From an uncultured Lachnospiraceae bacterium (GTDB taxonomy: Bacteria > Bacillota > Clostridia > Lachnospirales > Lachnospiraceae), in the NCBI GenBank assembly GCA_934293375.1, contig CAKQYS010000012.1, positions 1-63,459 on the forward strand: 63,459 bases of DNA, written 5' to 3'. The notes under the pieces are model-generated. The model was not told the DNA's origin. It ran no database searches and saw only the letters and a program-made list of their open reading frames with translations. This document shows, piece after piece, positions 55,480 to 63,459 of the stretch. Both the position numbers and the translations under genes were made by a program. Position 1 is the first letter of the stretch; each line of letters begins with the position of its first letter.

Positions 55480-55501
55480 ATTTTTACCTGCTTCTAATGA
55501 T

Positions 55502-55531
55502 AAAAGGGGGCATAATCATATATATGCCCCC
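55502..55531 (-). terminator. Intrinsic terminator after secDF
   Basis: GGGGGCATA (55506-55514) pairs perfectly with TATGCCCCC (55523-55531) around an 8-nt loop, and on the minus strand a TTTTA tract follows. It lies between secDF and recJ, so recJ and later genes depend on read-through or an unrecognised promoter. Confidence 0.85.
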
Positions 55532-55537
55532 CATTTA

Positions 55538-57784
55538 TTACGCTTTCTTCTTAGGCTTACTATCTTTCTTTGATGTGCTTTGCTTGCCGATCTTCGTCTT
55601 CAACAACCACCACAACGGACCGGTGATACATACAGATGAATAGGCTCCGAACAGAATACCTGCCATCAATGCCAATGTGAACTCCTTCAGGGAAGCAACA
55701 CCCATCACATATAAAGCGAACACCATCACAAAGGTTGTTAATGATGTATATACATTTCTTGTAAAGGTCTGTGCAATACTTTCATTTACGATCGCATCCA
55801 GACCATCCTTTGAGGCATTCATCACCGCTTTATTCTCACGAATACGGTCAAATATGATAATCGTTGCGTTGATTGAATAACCTACAATCGTCAGCATACA
55901 TGCAATAAATGTAGTACCAACCGAAAGCTTAAATACGGAATATACCGTAAACACTACCAATACATCATGCAGCAACGCCAATACCGCCGATGCACCAAAC
56001 TTGATATCATCAAAACGGAAAGCGATATAGATCAGCATACAGATAACCGCGATCAAAACAGATAAAATAGAATCTCTTCTCATCTCACCGCTGACTGTAG
56101 AACTGATATTGCTGATCGTAAAATTATTTGCTTCAAACTGATCCGTCAACGCTTCCTGTACCTTAGTCTGCGCTTCTGCAGATATCTCCGGAATCTTAAT
56201 GACGATCTCATTGGTATTATCCACGATCTGATACTGGATATCACCCTCTGCTACACCGGTCGCTTCCGCTACTACAGGAGAAATGGATTTCTCAGCTTCT
56301 GCAACGGTATATTCCTTATCAAATGCAGCCTGAATAGATGTACCACCTAAAAATTCCGTACTATAATTCAATGCATAACCTGTAGAGGATTTGTTGACAA
56401 ACAGGAATGCAAAACCCGCAAGAATGACAACCAAAGAACCGATCATACAGTACTTGCTGACTTTGACCATATTGTGAACCTTTGGTTCCTTCGCCTTGCC
56501 GTACATACCAACCTTATCACATCCCAGTGTAAATACCGCGTTCAGCAAATGCTTTGTGATATACAAAGCAGAGAACATTGATAACAGGACACCGATTGCT
56601 AATGTAGCAGCGAAGCCCTTGATCGTACCAATACCCATAACCCACAGAACCGCTGCAGCGATCAATGTTGTGATGTTACCATCCAGAATAGCTGAAAGTG
56701 CTTTATCAAAGCCTGCCTCGATCGACCGCTTGACAGATGTACCTGTCGCAATCTCTTCTTTGATACGTGTAAATATAATAACATTTGCATCTACCGCCAT
56801 ACCTACTGTCAGGATGATACCTGCAAGGCCCGGCAGCGTAAGTGTGATACCAAACGAACCGGCTATATTGAGTGCCAGCAGCGTCAATACAATATATGCA
56901 CATAATGCTATGGACGCAATCAATCCAGGGATCCTGAAGATTACGATCATGATCAAAAAGATCATCGCAAGACCGACTGCACCGGCCTTAAGGGATGACT
57001 CAATTGCATCAGCACCAAGCTTGGCTCCTACGATTGTAGAAGAAAGCTGAGATAAAGATAACGGAAGTGCACCAATTCGTACTGTGGTAGCCAGCTGATC
57101 TGCCTCTTCATAAGAGTCAAGGCCCTGAATCTGGGCATGTCCACCTGTGATCGCAGAATTGACTGTAGCTGCACTTGCAATATCATTCTGGTCTCTTACA
57201 TCATCACCGTTCTCATAAATAATATACAGTACCTTGCCTACATTGGCTGTCGTAGCATCTGCAAATTTCTTTGTTCCATCATCTGTAAACTCCAATGCAC
57301 AGATATAATCCTTCGTTCCGTTACTGTCATCAATACCTGCCTGTGCATTCTTGACATCATTACCGGTCAAGAGCGTCTCATAGTCCTTACCGGAAAGCCA
57401 TTTCTCATAATTATCCTGATCCACAAACTCCAGTGCGCCCGGCTTACCAAGTTCTGTCAATACAGCCTCCGGATCGTCAACATCCGGAATCTCAATCGTA
57501 AACCGATCATCGCCTACCTGATAAACCTCGCCCTCACTACTGATGGCTTCCACACGCTTCTGCAGACGATATTTCGTATCATCCATATCTTCCTGGCTAG
57601 GTTTTTCTCCCTCGACCTGATATGTAATACTGACACCACCTGCCAGATCCAGACCAAGCTTAATATCATTTACCCGGCCTGTCTTTTCTTTTCCTAAACC
57701 GTAAATTACAGTGTAAATACCCAAAGCAAGCAATACAAAAAATACAAGTATTGTAATTACACTATTTGCTTTTTGCTTCTTCAT
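55538..57784 (-). CDS. secDF: Fused protein-export subunit SecDF
   Basis: 748 residues joining SecD (about 1-430) and SecF (about 440-748), each with six TM segments and a periplasmic-type domain. SecD hallmarks are LGLDLAGGVSITYQVE and GMAVDANVIIFTRIKEE; SecF hallmarks are EFLGGTSIQ and YSINATIIIFDRIRE. The complex uses the proton gradient to help release proteins translocated by SecYEG. It lies directly after scfB, an arrangement typical of Clostridia. Confidence 0.97.
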   Translation of the reverse strand: MKKQKANSVITILVFFVLLALGIYTVIYGLGKEKTGRVNDIKLGLDLAGGVSITYQVEGEKPSQEDMDDTKYRLQKRVEAISSEGEVYQVGDDRFTIEIPDVDDPEAVLTELGKPGALEFVDQDNYEKWLSGKDYETLLTGNDVKNAQAGIDDSNGTKDYICALEFTDDGTKKFADATTANVGKVLYIIYENGDDVRDQNDIASAATVNSAITGGHAQIQGLDSYEEADQLATTVRIGALPLSLSQLSSTIVGAKLGADAIESSLKAGAVGLAMIFLIMIVIFRIPGLIASIALCAYIVLTLLALNIAGSFGITLTLPGLAGIILTVGMAVDANVIIFTRIKEEIATGTSVKRSIEAGFDKALSAILDGNITTLIAAAVLWVMGIGTIKGFAATLAIGVLLSMFSALYITKHLLNAVFTLGCDKVGMYGKAKEPKVHNMVKVSKYCMIGSLVVILAGFAFLFVNKSSTGYALNYSTEFLGGTSIQAAFDKEYTVAEAEKSISPVVAEATGVAEGDIQYQIVDNTNEIVIKIPEISAEAQTKVQEALTDQFEANNFTISNISSTVSGEMRRDSILSVLIAVICMLIYIAFRFDDIKFGASAVLALLHDVLVVFTVYSVFKLSVGTTFIACMLTIVGYSINATIIIFDRIRENKAVMNASKDGLDAIVNESIAQTFTRNVYTSLTTFVMVFALYVMGVASLKEFTLALMAGILFGAYSSVCITGPLWWLLKTKIGKQSTSKKDSKPKKKA

Positions 57785-57801
57785 ACCCTACTCCTTTTTT
57801 C

Positions 57802-59172
57802 TTATTTATGTGTTGCATCTTCTCTGGCTGCTCTCGCCGCCTTCAGCATAATAGCACATTCCACACGCTTTTGCATCAATTCGCATCCGATGTCATATGC
57901 ATCATTTATATTACCATGGAACTTATATGCATTCGCCGCGCAGCCACCGCTGCAATAAAATCTGGCAAAACACTCCTTACACTTGTCCTTGGCATATACA
58001 TTGCAAAGTTTAAATTCATCTCTGACCTCAGTGTTTACAATGCCATCCTTTACATTGCCGAGCAGAAAATCTTCATCTCCCACAAACTGATGGCAAGGAT
58101 ACAGATCTCCCCATGGTGTTACCGCCAGATACTCTGTTCCGGAACCACAACCTGATAACCGCTTGGCAACGCATGGACCCTGATTCAGGTCTATCATAAA
58201 ATGGAAGAAATTAAATCCTCTTCCTTCTTCCTCTCTCTTCAGCATCTCTACCGCAAGCTTATCATACTCCTCACACAGCTGTGGGATATCTTCTTCACGA
58301 ATTGCATACGGTTCCTCAGGAAGCGAGACAACCGGTTCTACCGAGATCTGCGTAAATCCCTCATCTGCCAGATGCAGAACATCCTTGGAAAAATCAAGAT
58401 TGTTTCTGGTAAAGGTGCCTCTTACATAGTAACTCTTGTCTCCCCGGAGCTTCGCAAACTCCTTGAACTTCGGCATAATATATTCATAAGAGCCCTTCCC
58501 GTTCGGTGTTGGACGCATGCTGTCATGAATCTCAGGTCTTCCATCGATACTCAATACAACATTGCTCATCTCCCGGTTAGCAAACTCCATTATATCCTGA
58601 TTCAACAGCATACCATTCGTCGTCAGTGTAAAACGGAAATTCTTATCATATTCCTGTTCCTTACTGCGTCCGTATGCCACAATTTCCTTCACAACATCAA
58701 AATTCATCAACGGCTCACCGCCAAAGAAATCGACTTCAAGATTCCTTCTATTTCCGGAATTCTCGATCAGGAAATCAATTGCAGCCTTTCCTACCTCAAG
58801 GCTCATCAGCGATCTGTCGCCATGATATTCTCCCTCGCCCGCAAAGCAATATTTGCATGCCAGGTTACAATCATGAGCTATATGCAGGCACAATGCCTTC
58901 ACGATCGTCTTTCTCTTCTTAAAATCCATCACGAAATCGCGATACTCATCCTCGGCAAACAGTTCGCCTGCTTCCTTCAGTTCGGTAATCTCTTCCCACG
59001 CTTCTTGAATATCTTCTGTTTCGTATTGTGGCAGCTGATGGATCACTTCATCTACGCTATGTCCCTCATATAACGGGATCACATCATACACGATATCATC
59101 TACTACATGGACTGCCCCACTGCACACATCCAGCACAATGTTGTAGCCATTACTTTTATATTGGTGAATCAC
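57802..59172 (-). CDS. scfB: SCIFF peptide maturase (radical SAM/SPASM), GTG start
   Basis: 456 residues. It installs thioether crosslinks in the SCIFF peptide. An N-terminal peptide-recognition region is followed by the radical-SAM cysteines in HIAHDCNLACKYCFAGEGEY, then FFGGEPLMN. A SPASM domain with auxiliary-cluster cysteines follows (GCGSGTEYLAVTPWGDLYPC, KCKECFARFYCSGGC). Start is GTG at 59172 (MIHQYKSNGYN) behind AAGGAGT. It lies about 100 bp after the SCIFF precursor gene and 18 bp before secDF. Confidence 0.96.
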   Translation of the reverse strand: MIHQYKSNGYNIVLDVCSGAVHVVDDIVYDVIPLYEGHSVDEVIHQLPQYETEDIQEAWEEITELKEAGELFAEDEYRDFVMDFKKRKTIVKALCLHIAHDCNLACKYCFAGEGEYHGDRSLMSLEVGKAAIDFLIENSGNRRNLEVDFFGGEPLMNFDVVKEIVAYGRSKEQEYDKNFRFTLTTNGMLLNQDIMEFANREMSNVVLSIDGRPEIHDSMRPTPNGKGSYEYIMPKFKEFAKLRGDKSYYVRGTFTRNNLDFSKDVLHLADEGFTQISVEPVVSLPEEPYAIREEDIPQLCEEYDKLAVEMLKREEEGRGFNFFHFMIDLNQGPCVAKRLSGCGSGTEYLAVTPWGDLYPCHQFVGDEDFLLGNVKDGIVNTEVRDEFKLCNVYAKDKCKECFARFYCSGGCAANAYKFHGNINDAYDIGCELMQKRVECAIMLKAARAAREDATHK

Positions 59173-59214
59173 AACATACTCCTTCTATAATAAATCCCAG
59201 ATAAGACAGAATAA

Positions 59215-59240
59215 AGAGGACTACCATAAGGTACTCCCCT
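59215..59240 (-). terminator. Weak hairpin between scfA and scfB
   Basis: AGAGGACTACC (59215-59225) and GGTACTCCCCT (59230-59240) pair with one G-U and one mismatch around a 4-nt loop. On the minus strand a short T-rich TTTATTC tract follows. It may reduce transcription from the abundant precursor into the maturase. Confidence 0.5.
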
Positions 59241-59271
59241 AATTCTAACCATGCACAACGCTTATCAAATC

Positions 59272-59415
59272 TTACTTATTGTTCTCGCAAGTCTGATTAC
59301 CAACTGTACAAGATGTCTTGCATGCTGACTGGCATGATGTCTGGCACTCACCGCATCCGCCCTTAGCCATCGTGCTCTTTAATGTCTTGCTTGTTAATGT
59401 CTTAATATGCTTCAT
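59272..59415 (-). CDS. scfA: SCIFF ranthipeptide precursor
   Basis: 47 residues, easily missed because of its size. The leader MKHIKTLTSKTLKSTMAKGG is followed by a core with six cysteines: CGEC, TSCQSACKTSC, GNQTC. This is the six-cysteines-in-forty-five-residues pattern. The ATG at 59415 sits 9 nt after AGGAGG; an ATG three codons upstream touches the site and is rejected. It has its own promoter (59484-59512). The cysteines are expected to be thioether-crosslinked by ScfB; the peptide's biological role is unsettled. Confidence 0.95.
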   Translation of the reverse strand: MKHIKTLTSKTLKSTMAKGGCGECQTSCQSACKTSCTVGNQTCENNK

Positions 59416-59483
59416 CTTCGTCATCCTCCTAACTTAATCCTCTCATGACCATTCCAGCCTGAAAGAAACCATCAATCAAACAG

Positions 59484-59512
59484 AGTATAACACAATCAGC
59501 TTCATATGAAAA
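59484..59512 (-). promoter_or_regulatory. Promoter of scfA
   Basis: Minus-strand TTTTCA (59507-59512), 17-bp spacer, TATACT (59484-59489) preceded by TGT, i.e. an extended -10. It gives the SCIFF precursor a private start site about 70 bp upstream of its ATG. Confidence 0.62.
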
Positions 59513-59519
59513 GCATTTT

Positions 59520-59882
59520 TTAACTAACCATCCCGCCAAAGATCCCCCCGGCAACGCAAAGCAGCACTGCCGTCACAGACCGAGTCGACAAAATATCGAA
59601 TTCCCGGCTCATGATCATAGAGGCAAGGAATATTAGTATTATATACATAAAGCCAAATAGTGCACCCCAGAGAAACTTCTTTTCTTTTACTTGTTTACCT
59701 GTCAGTATCCCTCCTAACAATGTTACGACAAGGTATATGGCGATCACCATGATATTTACAGCAGCTTCAGAAAGCTCCAGCTTGTATACACCAAACGATA
59801 GCAACAACAATACCAATGCCGTCATCACATAGGATGCTACCAGCGATTTCAACACAGCGATCAATTTCATTCCACCTGACAT
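59520..59882 (-). CDS. Small four-TM protein, TIGR04086-like
   Basis: 120 residues with four hydrophobic segments (LVASYVMTALVLLLLSFGVY, VNIMVIAIYLVVTLLGGILT, FLWGALFGFMYIILIFLASM and VTAVLLCVAGGIFGGMV). From memory it fits family TIGR04086, a clostridial membrane protein encoded beside SCIFF and Sec genes. A function in peptide export or in the Sec pathway has not been shown. The start at 59882 follows AGGTGGG. It precedes scfA by about 105 bp. Confidence 0.85.
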   Translation of the reverse strand: MSGGMKLIAVLKSLVASYVMTALVLLLLSFGVYKLELSEAAVNIMVIAIYLVVTLLGGILTGKQVKEKKFLWGALFGFMYIILIFLASMIMSREFDILSTRSVTAVLLCVAGGIFGGMVS

Positions 59883-59944
59883 CTTATCCCACCTTTCCTA
59901 GGATAAATATATGCACAGGCATGACCACTTAGAACCCTCTATTA

Positions 59945-61111
59945 TCAGATCTCATGTGCCGCCTTGAGTGTCAGCTTTGTGATCAACGGACCCACAAGTT
60001 CATATATGACAATACCGCATAGCACTACAGTCTGAATTGTATTGCCATATTGTGGTGCTGCTTTCATCGCAACCGTCACCAGACCGATCGCCACCCCTTC
60101 CTGTGGTACAAGTGTCAGTCCTAAATACTTTCTGACAACCGGTTCTGCATGAGAGATCGTTGCACCAATAAAACTTCCGAGCATCTTCCCGAGTACACGG
60201 AACACAATATATACAATGCCAATAATGCCAACCTTTGGAATAATCGTAATGTCCAATGACGCACCGGATATTACGAAAAACATCATATAAATCGGCGGCG
60301 TCGTCCGCTCAATCGGTTCATAGATCTTATCTGCCACAGATGACAGGTTCACAAACACTGTACTCATCATCATACAGGCAAGCAAGGAAGAAAATCCCCA
60401 CATATTGGATGCACCGATACAGAAAAAGATCATCGCACAAGTCACGGCAAGACGATTTCCACGACCGGTATACCATTTAACCAGCTGTGCATGGATCACA
60501 CCGAGCAATGTACCAAACAGCAGACCTCCTATAATCTCTACCACCGGGTCTAACAGCGTCTCCACCATGGATCCACCACCATCTGAACTGACTGCCTTCG
60601 CCACAGCCACGGAAATACCAAATGCCATCAATGCCACTGCATCATCGAGTGCCACGACCGGAAGCAGCGTCTGTGTCACAGGTCCTTTTGCCTTATACTG
60701 CTTCACAACCATGAGTGTCGATGCAGCAGCCGTTGCCGATGCAATTGCACCAATACACAGTGACAGCGTCAGATCATAACCCAGCAGCAACAATACCGCA
60801 TCAACAAGCAGCACTGCTGTAACCGCCTCAAAGATCGCAATCACAACCGGCGCCTTTCCAACCTTCTTCAGATACTCCAGTTTGAATTCCGCACCAATGG
60901 AAAACGCAATAAATCCCAACGCCATATCCGATACGATACTAAAATCCGAAACAACCTCCCGGCTCAGGATCCCCAATCCATAGGGTCCCACAATCAGACC
61001 GATTACAAGATACCCGGTCACATTCGGAAGCTTCAGCTTCTTGGCAGCCTTACTTGCGATCAATGCGCAGATCAACAGCAGTGAAATATATGTCAACAGA
61101 TTCAATTCCAT
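59945..61111 (-). CDS. CPA2-type cation/proton antiporter without a regulatory domain
   Basis: 388 residues with about a dozen membrane segments. The N-terminal NVTGYLVIGLIVGPYGLG and the central VALDDAVALMAF, with a DD pair as in electrogenic members, fit the Na+/H+ or K+/H+ antiporter (KefB/NapA-like) family. No TrkA_N or RCK domain follows the membrane part. The ATG at 61111 lies two bases after the stop of the PII-like gene and lacks a strong ribosome-binding site, so its translation is probably coupled to that gene. The PII-like protein may take over the missing regulatory role. Confidence 0.92.
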   Translation of the reverse strand: MELNLLTYISLLLICALIASKAAKKLKLPNVTGYLVIGLIVGPYGLGILSREVVSDFSIVSDMALGFIAFSIGAEFKLEYLKKVGKAPVVIAIFEAVTAVLLVDAVLLLLGYDLTLSLCIGAIASATAAASTLMVVKQYKAKGPVTQTLLPVVALDDAVALMAFGISVAVAKAVSSDGGGSMVETLLDPVVEIIGGLLFGTLLGVIHAQLVKWYTGRGNRLAVTCAMIFFCIGASNMWGFSSLLACMMMSTVFVNLSSVADKIYEPIERTTPPIYMMFFVISGASLDITIIPKVGIIGIVYIVFRVLGKMLGSFIGATISHAEPVVRKYLGLTLVPQEGVAIGLVTVAMKAAPQYGNTIQTVVLCGIVIYELVGPLITKLTLKAAHEI

Positions 61112-61113
61112 CT

Positions 61114-61455
61114 TTATGCACCCAGACCTTCCACAAAACTAACCGGTACCGCAAACATAATTCCGGTATTCGGCTTATTCAGTCCGCCTGTTACCTCTTT
61201 GATCACCTTTTTTGCAGCTGCCAGTTCTTCTTCATTGACAACAAAAAACATCGTACGGCTGGATTCCTTCTCATCCTCTTCTGCAAAGATATGTCTGAGC
61301 ATACCAAACATTGGCAGATCATCCATATTCTCAATCACACTCGCCATACCGGTACTCTCAAGAATGGTACCTCCATGCAAGCCCACCTCTACCAGATCCT
61401 TCACCAGCTCGTCCACAAGTTCAATGTGCTTCAGCACCAAAATCAACATATACAT
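61114..61455 (-). CDS. PII-like signalling protein
   Basis: 113 residues with a PII (GlnB-like) ferredoxin-type pattern: first strand MYMLILVLKHIE, helix to VEVGLHGGTILESTGM, and a C-terminal FVVNEEELAAAKKVIKEV then GIMFAVPVSFVEG. The T-loop region (about residues 42-66) is acidic, shorter than in GlnB and lacks the uridylylated Tyr context. PII-like proteins bind adenine nucleotides and gate transporters; here the overlapping partner is the antiporter. The ligand is unknown. It has AAGGAGG upstream and starts 14 bp after the HAD gene. Confidence 0.8.
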   Translation of the reverse strand: MYMLILVLKHIELVDELVKDLVEVGLHGGTILESTGMASVIENMDDLPMFGMLRHIFAEEDEKESSRTMFFVVNEEELAAAKKVIKEVTGGLNKPNTGIMFAVPVSFVEGLGA

Positions 61456-61468
61456 ATCCGCATCCTCC

Positions 61469-62116
61469 TTACACTAGATCCAGCATTTCATCCATGCTGG
61501 CGTATATCTGGTTACAATATGGGAATATATCCCGATCCGGTTTAATCAGATCGATCACCATCACTGTATACAGCCCTGCTGCATGACAGGCCTTTACACC
61601 ATTGATAGAATCCTCAACCCCGATCGCATCACCGGGAGCCACTCCAAGCATTTCACACGCCTTCAGATAAATATCCGGATTGGGTTTGCCATGCTCAACC
61701 ATATTGGAATAGACCAGCTCATCGAAATAATCGTAAATTCCTGTCATCTTCAACCTCTGCTCTGCAAGTTCTTCTCTTGTAGAGGTTGCCACAGCAATCT
61801 TAAGCCGGTTCTCCTTCAAGTGTTCTAATGTCTTGATCACACCGGGTTTCAAATCAATCCCATGTTCATTAATATACTTCTCCATCATGGCATATGTCAA
61901 CTTCCGGCATTCCATATATGGAAAATCCTCTCCAAATTCCTCGGCAAAGACCTGTTTTGTGTGATCTGTTGTCCCACCTGCAATCAAACGGCACACATGA
62001 TCCATCTGACTTTCTGTCTTTCCAAACTCTTTGCCCGCCTTCTTCCAATGCATCCGGTATATTCTCTCTGTATCGAGCAATACACCATCCATATCAAATA
62101 CAACTGCCTTCTTCAT
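61469..62116 (-). CDS. HAD-family phosphatase, beta-phosphoglucomutase-like
   Basis: 215 residues. The nucleophile motif is FDMDGVLLDTE, motif II is VATSTREELAEQRL and motifs III/IV end in GDAIGVEDSINGVKA. A helical cap lies at residues 15-90. The substrate cannot be told: beta-phosphoglucomutase and sugar-phosphate phosphatase are both possible. The ATG at 62116 (MKKAVVFDMD) is 7 nt after AAGGAGA; the ATG two codons earlier is too close. It is the first gene of the block that continues through the PII-like and antiporter genes. Confidence 0.92.
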   Translation of the reverse strand: MKKAVVFDMDGVLLDTERIYRMHWKKAGKEFGKTESQMDHVCRLIAGGTTDHTKQVFAEEFGEDFPYMECRKLTYAMMEKYINEHGIDLKPGVIKTLEHLKENRLKIAVATSTREELAEQRLKMTGIYDYFDELVYSNMVEHGKPNPDIYLKACEMLGVAPGDAIGVEDSINGVKACHAAGLYTVMVIDLIKPDRDIFPYCNQIYASMDEMLDLV

Positions 62117-62139
62117 GATCATTCTCCTTATAACACAAC

Positions 62140-62187
62140 GAAACTCCTATTATGCATACATCACCGTATTACCATCATAGGAGTTTC
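62140..62187. terminator. Long hairpin between the FHA and HAD genes
   Basis: Arms GAAACTCCTATTATG (62140-62154) and CATCATAGGAGTTTC (62173-62187) pair with one mismatch around an 18-nt loop. It is probably the terminator of the FHA gene, although the T-richer side is on the plus strand. Confidence 0.6.
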
Positions 62188-62214
62188 ATTTAATTTATAT
62201 TTATGATATGTTCT

Positions 62215-63459
62215 TTATCTGAGTTTAAACAAGAAGTCTTCATCTGCAATCCGAATCGTAGACTCGTGGGTCAGCAATACCTCCTGCCCGCTCTTGACCA
62301 TCTGTCCGTTGACATAAGTATGATTCGTAGACTTGTTATCCCGGATATAATACACGCCATCCTTTGCAATGATCGTACAATGATTTCTGCTGATTGCCCC
62401 GTTATCTGTCACCTGATAATCCATACCAAAGCTCGCCTTGCCGATCTTGAAGTTTGCCTTTGTGATCATAATGCGTTCCTCATTGTTTACACGGATCAGA
62501 TATGGGTTCACCTTTGGAAGATTATCTGCACGACTGTCTAACTGTGACAACAGACTCGGTTCACTCGCCGGTGTCACGGTCTTGCTCAAAATAGAGGAAT
62601 TACCAATCTCTTCCTCATCATCAAATTCCATCTTCGGCGGTGCCAGCTTCACCTTGCTCTTCTTGGCTGGTTTTGCCGGTGCAGCCTGTACCTCTGCAGC
62701 ATGGGCTACTGTATCATCGTCAATCGGACCATCAATTGACTCAATGATCGGTTCAAATACTGAATCAAATACCGGTCTTACAATTGTTTCCCTCGCAAGC
62801 TCTAACTTATGTGGTTTCTCCTTCGGTGGCAGTGCCTGTGTATTTCCATACTCTTCCTCTTCTGCCTCTTCAGGTTCATCAATATCCAGATTCAGGCTCT
62901 TCTTGCCGTATTGCGCTAACTTCTCAGCCTCTGCAATCTTTCTGAGTGCTTCCTGCTGTTTCTTTTTCGTCTCATCATCCCATATGATGGAATCTCTTGT
63001 AGCAGCCTTTCCCGGTGTCCTTCTGCCTTCTGTACTCTGTCTTGGTCCGGATGGCTGTACCGGTTCTTCCTCTATTATATCTTCAGAATCAGATGTATCT
63101 GCTGCAGTTTCCGGTTCCACATCTTCGTCATCCTCTGCCTGTGGCTCTTCTGTCATGTCATCTACTACGGACACTGCATCCTCTATGTCTTCTGCATCCA
63201 CAGTCTCATCCAAAGCATCTTCTGCCTCTGCATCCGCGGTCTCATCCAAAGCATCTTCTGCCTCTGCATCCACAGTCTCATCCAAAGCATCTTCTGCCTC
63301 TGCATCCACAGTCTCATCCAAAGCATCTTCTGCCTCTGCATCCGCAGTCTCATCCAAAGCATCTTCTGCCTCTGCATCCGCAGTCTCATCCAAAGCATCT
63401 TCTGCCTCTGCATCCACAGTCTCATCCAAAGCATCTTCTGCCTCTGCATCCACAGTCTC
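62215..63459 (-). CDS. FHA-domain protein with a tandem-repeat acidic region (N-terminus beyond window)
   Basis: C-terminal ~414 residues of a longer protein. The last ~100 residues form an FHA phosphothreonine-binding domain (FKIGKASFGMDYQV, ISRNHCTIIAKDG, IRDNKSTNHTYVNG). Between it and the edge lie an acidic, Glu/Asp/Ala-rich low-complexity region and seven 12-residue repeats (DAEAEDALDET plus V or A). The apparent start at 63453 is a GTG inside the repeat, so the frame is open to the edge. FHA proteins usually read Ser/Thr kinase activity; no kinase is in the window. A membrane or kinase domain could lie upstream, outside view. Confidence 0.92.
   Translation of the reverse strand, partial: ETVDAEAEDALDETVDAEAEDALDETADAEAEDALDETADAEAEDALDETVDAEAEDALDETVDAEAEDALDETADAEAEDALDETVDAEDIEDAVSVVDDMTEEPQAEDDEDVEPETAADTSDSEDIIEEEPVQPSGPRQSTEGRRTPGKAATRDSIIWDDETKKKQQEALRKIAEAEKLAQYGKKSLNLDIDEPEEAEEEEYGNTQALPPKEKPHKLELARETIVRPVFDSVFEPIIESIDGPIDDDTVAHAAEVQAAPAKPAKKSKVKLAPPKMEFDDEEEIGNSSILSKTVTPASEPSLLSQLDSRADNLPKVNPYLIRVNNEERIMITKANFKIGKASFGMDYQVTDNGAISRNHCTIIAKDGVYYIRDNKSTNHTYVNGQMVKSGQEVLLTHESTIRIADEDFLFKLR
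63202..63453 (-). repeat. 36-bp coding tandem repeat, seven copies visible
   Basis: Seven nearly identical 36-bp units encode the 12-residue motif DAEAEDALDET plus V or A. The units differ mainly at the GTG/GCG/GCA codon that gives Val or Ala. The array continues to or past position 63459. The near-perfect DNA identity suggests recent expansion or homogenisation, and copy number is likely to vary among strains. Confidence 0.93.

Noticed and set aside
58201..59073. 290-codon plus-strand open frame opposite scfB
   Set aside because: It is entirely antisense to a gene with clear radical-SAM and SPASM motifs, has no ribosome-binding site and its translation resembles no protein family.
62900..63459. 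Possible CRISPR array from regularly spaced 36-bp units
   Set aside because: There are no variable spacers; the units are contiguous and in frame within an FHA-protein gene, so this is a coding tandem repeat.

Overview
The window reads as a core-chromosome segment from a low-GC Firmicute of class Clostridia, most likely family Lachnospiraceae. The grounds are the gene content: a SCIFF ranthipeptide with its radical-SAM maturase beside a fused secDF, HemZ, a DUF5716/DUF5717-like gene pair (recalled from memory as typical of this family), AGGAGG ribosome-binding sites and consensus sigma-A promoters with 17-bp spacers. I did not attempt a species call. Almost everything is on the minus strand. 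The exceptions are a FliD-like gene (24360-25634) and a CobD-like aminotransferase (39150-40244). I saw no insertion sequences, phage genes, tRNAs, rRNAs or CRISPR arrays. Region 1 (1-15254, read right to left) is the transcription/translation block: L10 leader, rplJ, rplL, rpoB, rpoC, then deoC and nfo, then rpsL, rpsG, fusA and a tuf gene cut by the window edge. It is divided by an attenuator in the L10 leader, a terminator plus consensus promoter between rplL and rpoB, a hairpin after rpoC, and a perfect promoter in front of rpsL. Region 2 (15291-24131) is a six-gene surface-polysaccharide operon: glycosyltransferase, glycosyltransferase-pyruvyltransferase fusion, Wzx-type flippase, AsnB-type amidotransferase, a second PP-loop ATPase and another glycosyltransferase. 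Region 3 (24246-32097) holds an orphan FliD-like protein facing a small helical protein, bioB under a BirA-type operator, a SulP permease with a long acidic tail, and valS. Region 4 (32116-39111) is an operon of four poorly characterised genes: a ~1186-residue DUF5717-like protein, an actin/Hsp70-fold DUF5716-like protein, a TPR-like protein and a two-TM coiled-coil protein. It runs straight into valS and is the best candidate in the window for an undescribed system. Region 5 (39150-44756) has the CobD-like enzyme and a 1480-residue secreted protein with about ten Big_2-type Ig-like domains. Region 6 (44867-62116) is a long co-directional block: HAD phosphatase, PII-like protein, cation/proton antiporter, TIGR04086-like membrane protein, scfA (SCIFF peptide), scfB, secDF, recJ, apt, rel, an MBL hydrolase, hemZ, an HD-GYP protein, hisS and aspS. 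It combines protein export and ranthipeptide production with nucleotide signalling (ppGpp, probable c-di-GMP turnover, PII-type sensing) and tRNA charging. Region 7 (62215-63459) is the C-terminal part of an FHA-domain protein carrying a 36-bp coding tandem repeat that runs off the window edge. All functional calls rest on motif recognition by eye; no searches or structure predictions were run.
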